Translations under genes and position numbers: made by a program
Shown here: one piece after another, positions 63,167-64,000 of the stretch
Position numbering within the stretch: position 1 is the first letter of the stretch
Layout: every line of letters begins with the position of its first letter
Source of the DNA: Sphingobacterium sp. UGAL515B_05
GTDB lineage: Bacteria; Bacteroidota; Bacteroidia; Sphingobacteriales; Sphingobacteriaceae
Length of the DNA: 64,000 nucleotides
Direction: 5' to 3'
Assembly: GCF_033097525.1 (NCBI RefSeq)
Contig: NZ_CP109907.1
Location: 5,518,001 to 5,582,000 of the forward strand
Notes under the pieces: generated by a model
Database searches by the model: none
The model's input: only the letters and a program-made list of their open reading frames with translations
What the model was told of the DNA's origin: nothing

Positions 63167-64000
63167 ATGAACTCGCTTATGAAAACCAATATTTTTTTAA
63201 AATCATTACTCTGCCTCATTATCATGACTACCGTTATGCAATCACATAGCCAACAGATCAAACCCACAGCCCAAGGCTTGGTACCTCTTAAAAATACCCA
63301 GGTATATTACGAAGTTTATGGCACAGGAAAGCCAATTGTACTGTTACATGGCGCATTTATGACGATCGGCTCAAATTGGAGTCAGTTAATACCTGAACTA
63401 GCTAAAACCAGAAAAGTGATCGCTATCGAATTGCAGGGGCATGGCCATTCTCCTTATTCGGACCGAAAATTTAATCATGCAATACTGGCAGATGATGTTG
63501 TCGGAGTATTAGATTATCTAAAAATTGAAAATTCCGCTGTACTTGGATATAGTTTTGGAGGTACTGTGGCCTATCAATTTGCCATTCAGTACCCAGAGCG
63601 CTTAAATGAATTGGTCATTATTTCAGCAGCCTATAAAAGCAATGGTTGGATGCCCCAAATTAACAACGCCTTCAAGAACATGAAACCAGCACTGTTTGAA
63701 AATAGTCCGATGCAGCAAGCCTATGATGCGGTTGCACCAGACAGAACAAAGTGGACGAAATTTCTAGAGCAGATGATCTCTTTGGCGCAATATCCATTTG
63801 ATTTGGGTGATGCCAATATTGCCAAAATATCCTCACCCGTGTTAATAATTGCCGGAGACAATGACGGTCTGGATAAGATCGAACTGATAAAAACGTATCA
63901 GTTGTTGGGAGGTTTAGTAGTTGGCGACTTCGGAAAAATGCCCAAATCTCAGTTAGCAATTATTCCAGGACAGAGCCATGTGAGCCTCATGAACCAGACA
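63167..64000 (+). CDS. secreted alpha/beta hydrolase (cut by window end)
   Basis: At least 278 codons, with the end outside the window. A signal peptide follows either ATG 63167 or 63179 (MKTNIFLKSLLCLIIMTTVM). The oxyanion motif is VLLHGAFMTIGSNW, the nucleophile is in VLGYSFGGTVAY, an Asp is in IIAGDNDGLD, and the His is reached at IIPGQSHVSLM just before the edge, so almost all of the gene is here. The frame is open to the last base. Substrate unknown. Confidence 0.9.
   Translation, partial: MNSLMKTNIFLKSLLCLIIMTTVMQSHSQQIKPTAQGLVPLKNTQVYYEVYGTGKPIVLLHGAFMTIGSNWSQLIPELAKTRKVIAIELQGHGHSPYSDRKFNHAILADDVVGVLDYLKIENSAVLGYSFGGTVAYQFAIQYPERLNELVIISAAYKSNGWMPQINNAFKNMKPALFENSPMQQAYDAVAPDRTKWTKFLEQMISLAQYPFDLGDANIAKISSPVLIIAGDNDGLDKIELIKTYQLLGGLVVGDFGKMPKSQLAIIPGQSHVSLMNQT

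Overview
The window comes from a low-GC member of the Bacteroidota, most likely Sphingobacteriaceae (Sphingobacterium-like). The support is an ECF sigma / FecR / SusC / SusD block, a GLPGLI protein next to a TonB-dependent receptor, DUF4142 and DUF4468-like secreted proteins, many MK-start lipoproteins, and TAnnTTTG-type -7 boxes. I saw no rRNA, tRNA or CRISPR array.

Layout. 1-6.6 kb: a cut-off AraC-type regulator, a large hybrid histidine kinase, a decayed duplicate of a methyltransferase gene, an Rpn-type PD-(D/E)XK nuclease and the 3' stump of a DNA polymerase III alpha gene. 6.6-8.2 kb: a secreted protein, a MutT-type Nudix hydrolase and small unknown genes. 8.5-12.2 kb: the oxidative pentose phosphate operon gnd-zwf-pgl. 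12.2-17.1 kb: a frameshifted small gene, a metallo-hydrolase divergent from an HxlR regulator, the intact methyltransferase, and an SDR-AraC pair. 17.2-25.3 kb: an accessory zone with gene stumps, a propeller protein, a C10 peptidase remnant, lipoproteins and a complete IS21-family element with a 5-bp target duplication. 25.4-31.3 kb: a DUF5694-like protein, a CPBP protease, a second SDR-AraC pair, a DinB-like protein and broken genes. 31.3-38.4 kb: an MFS exporter, a TetR/NemR-like regulator, a VOC protein, a DinB protein, a broken thioesterase, hydrolases and a metallo-hydrolase. 38.5-50.2 kb: MarR with a 42-bp palindrome, a barrel fragment, a serine hydrolase, gap, a SanA-like protein, selO, membrane proteins, and MerR with an epoxide-hydrolase-like gene. 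50.4-54.2 kb: a small Cys-containing secreted protein, GLPGLI protein and TonB-dependent receptor operon. 54.7-61.5 kb: the ECF sigma / FecR / SusC / SusD uptake system. 61.8-64 kb: a DinB protein, a DUF4142 lipoprotein and a hydrolase cut by the window end.

How the parts fit. gnd-zwf-pgl makes NADPH and pentoses, and gap serves glycolysis. The TetR neighbourhood carries ACC-N4-GGT sites before the exporter, before tetR and before the VOC gene. From memory this matches the core of the NemR box in E. coli, so the block may be an electrophile or drug-stress regulon. The sigma/anti-sigma/SusCD block is a self-regulated outer-membrane nutrient importer without linked enzymes.

A recurring theme is gene decay: at least five genes are broken by single-base shifts, several in homopolymer runs, and others survive as terminal fragments. 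Real decay and assembly error cannot be told apart from one sequence.
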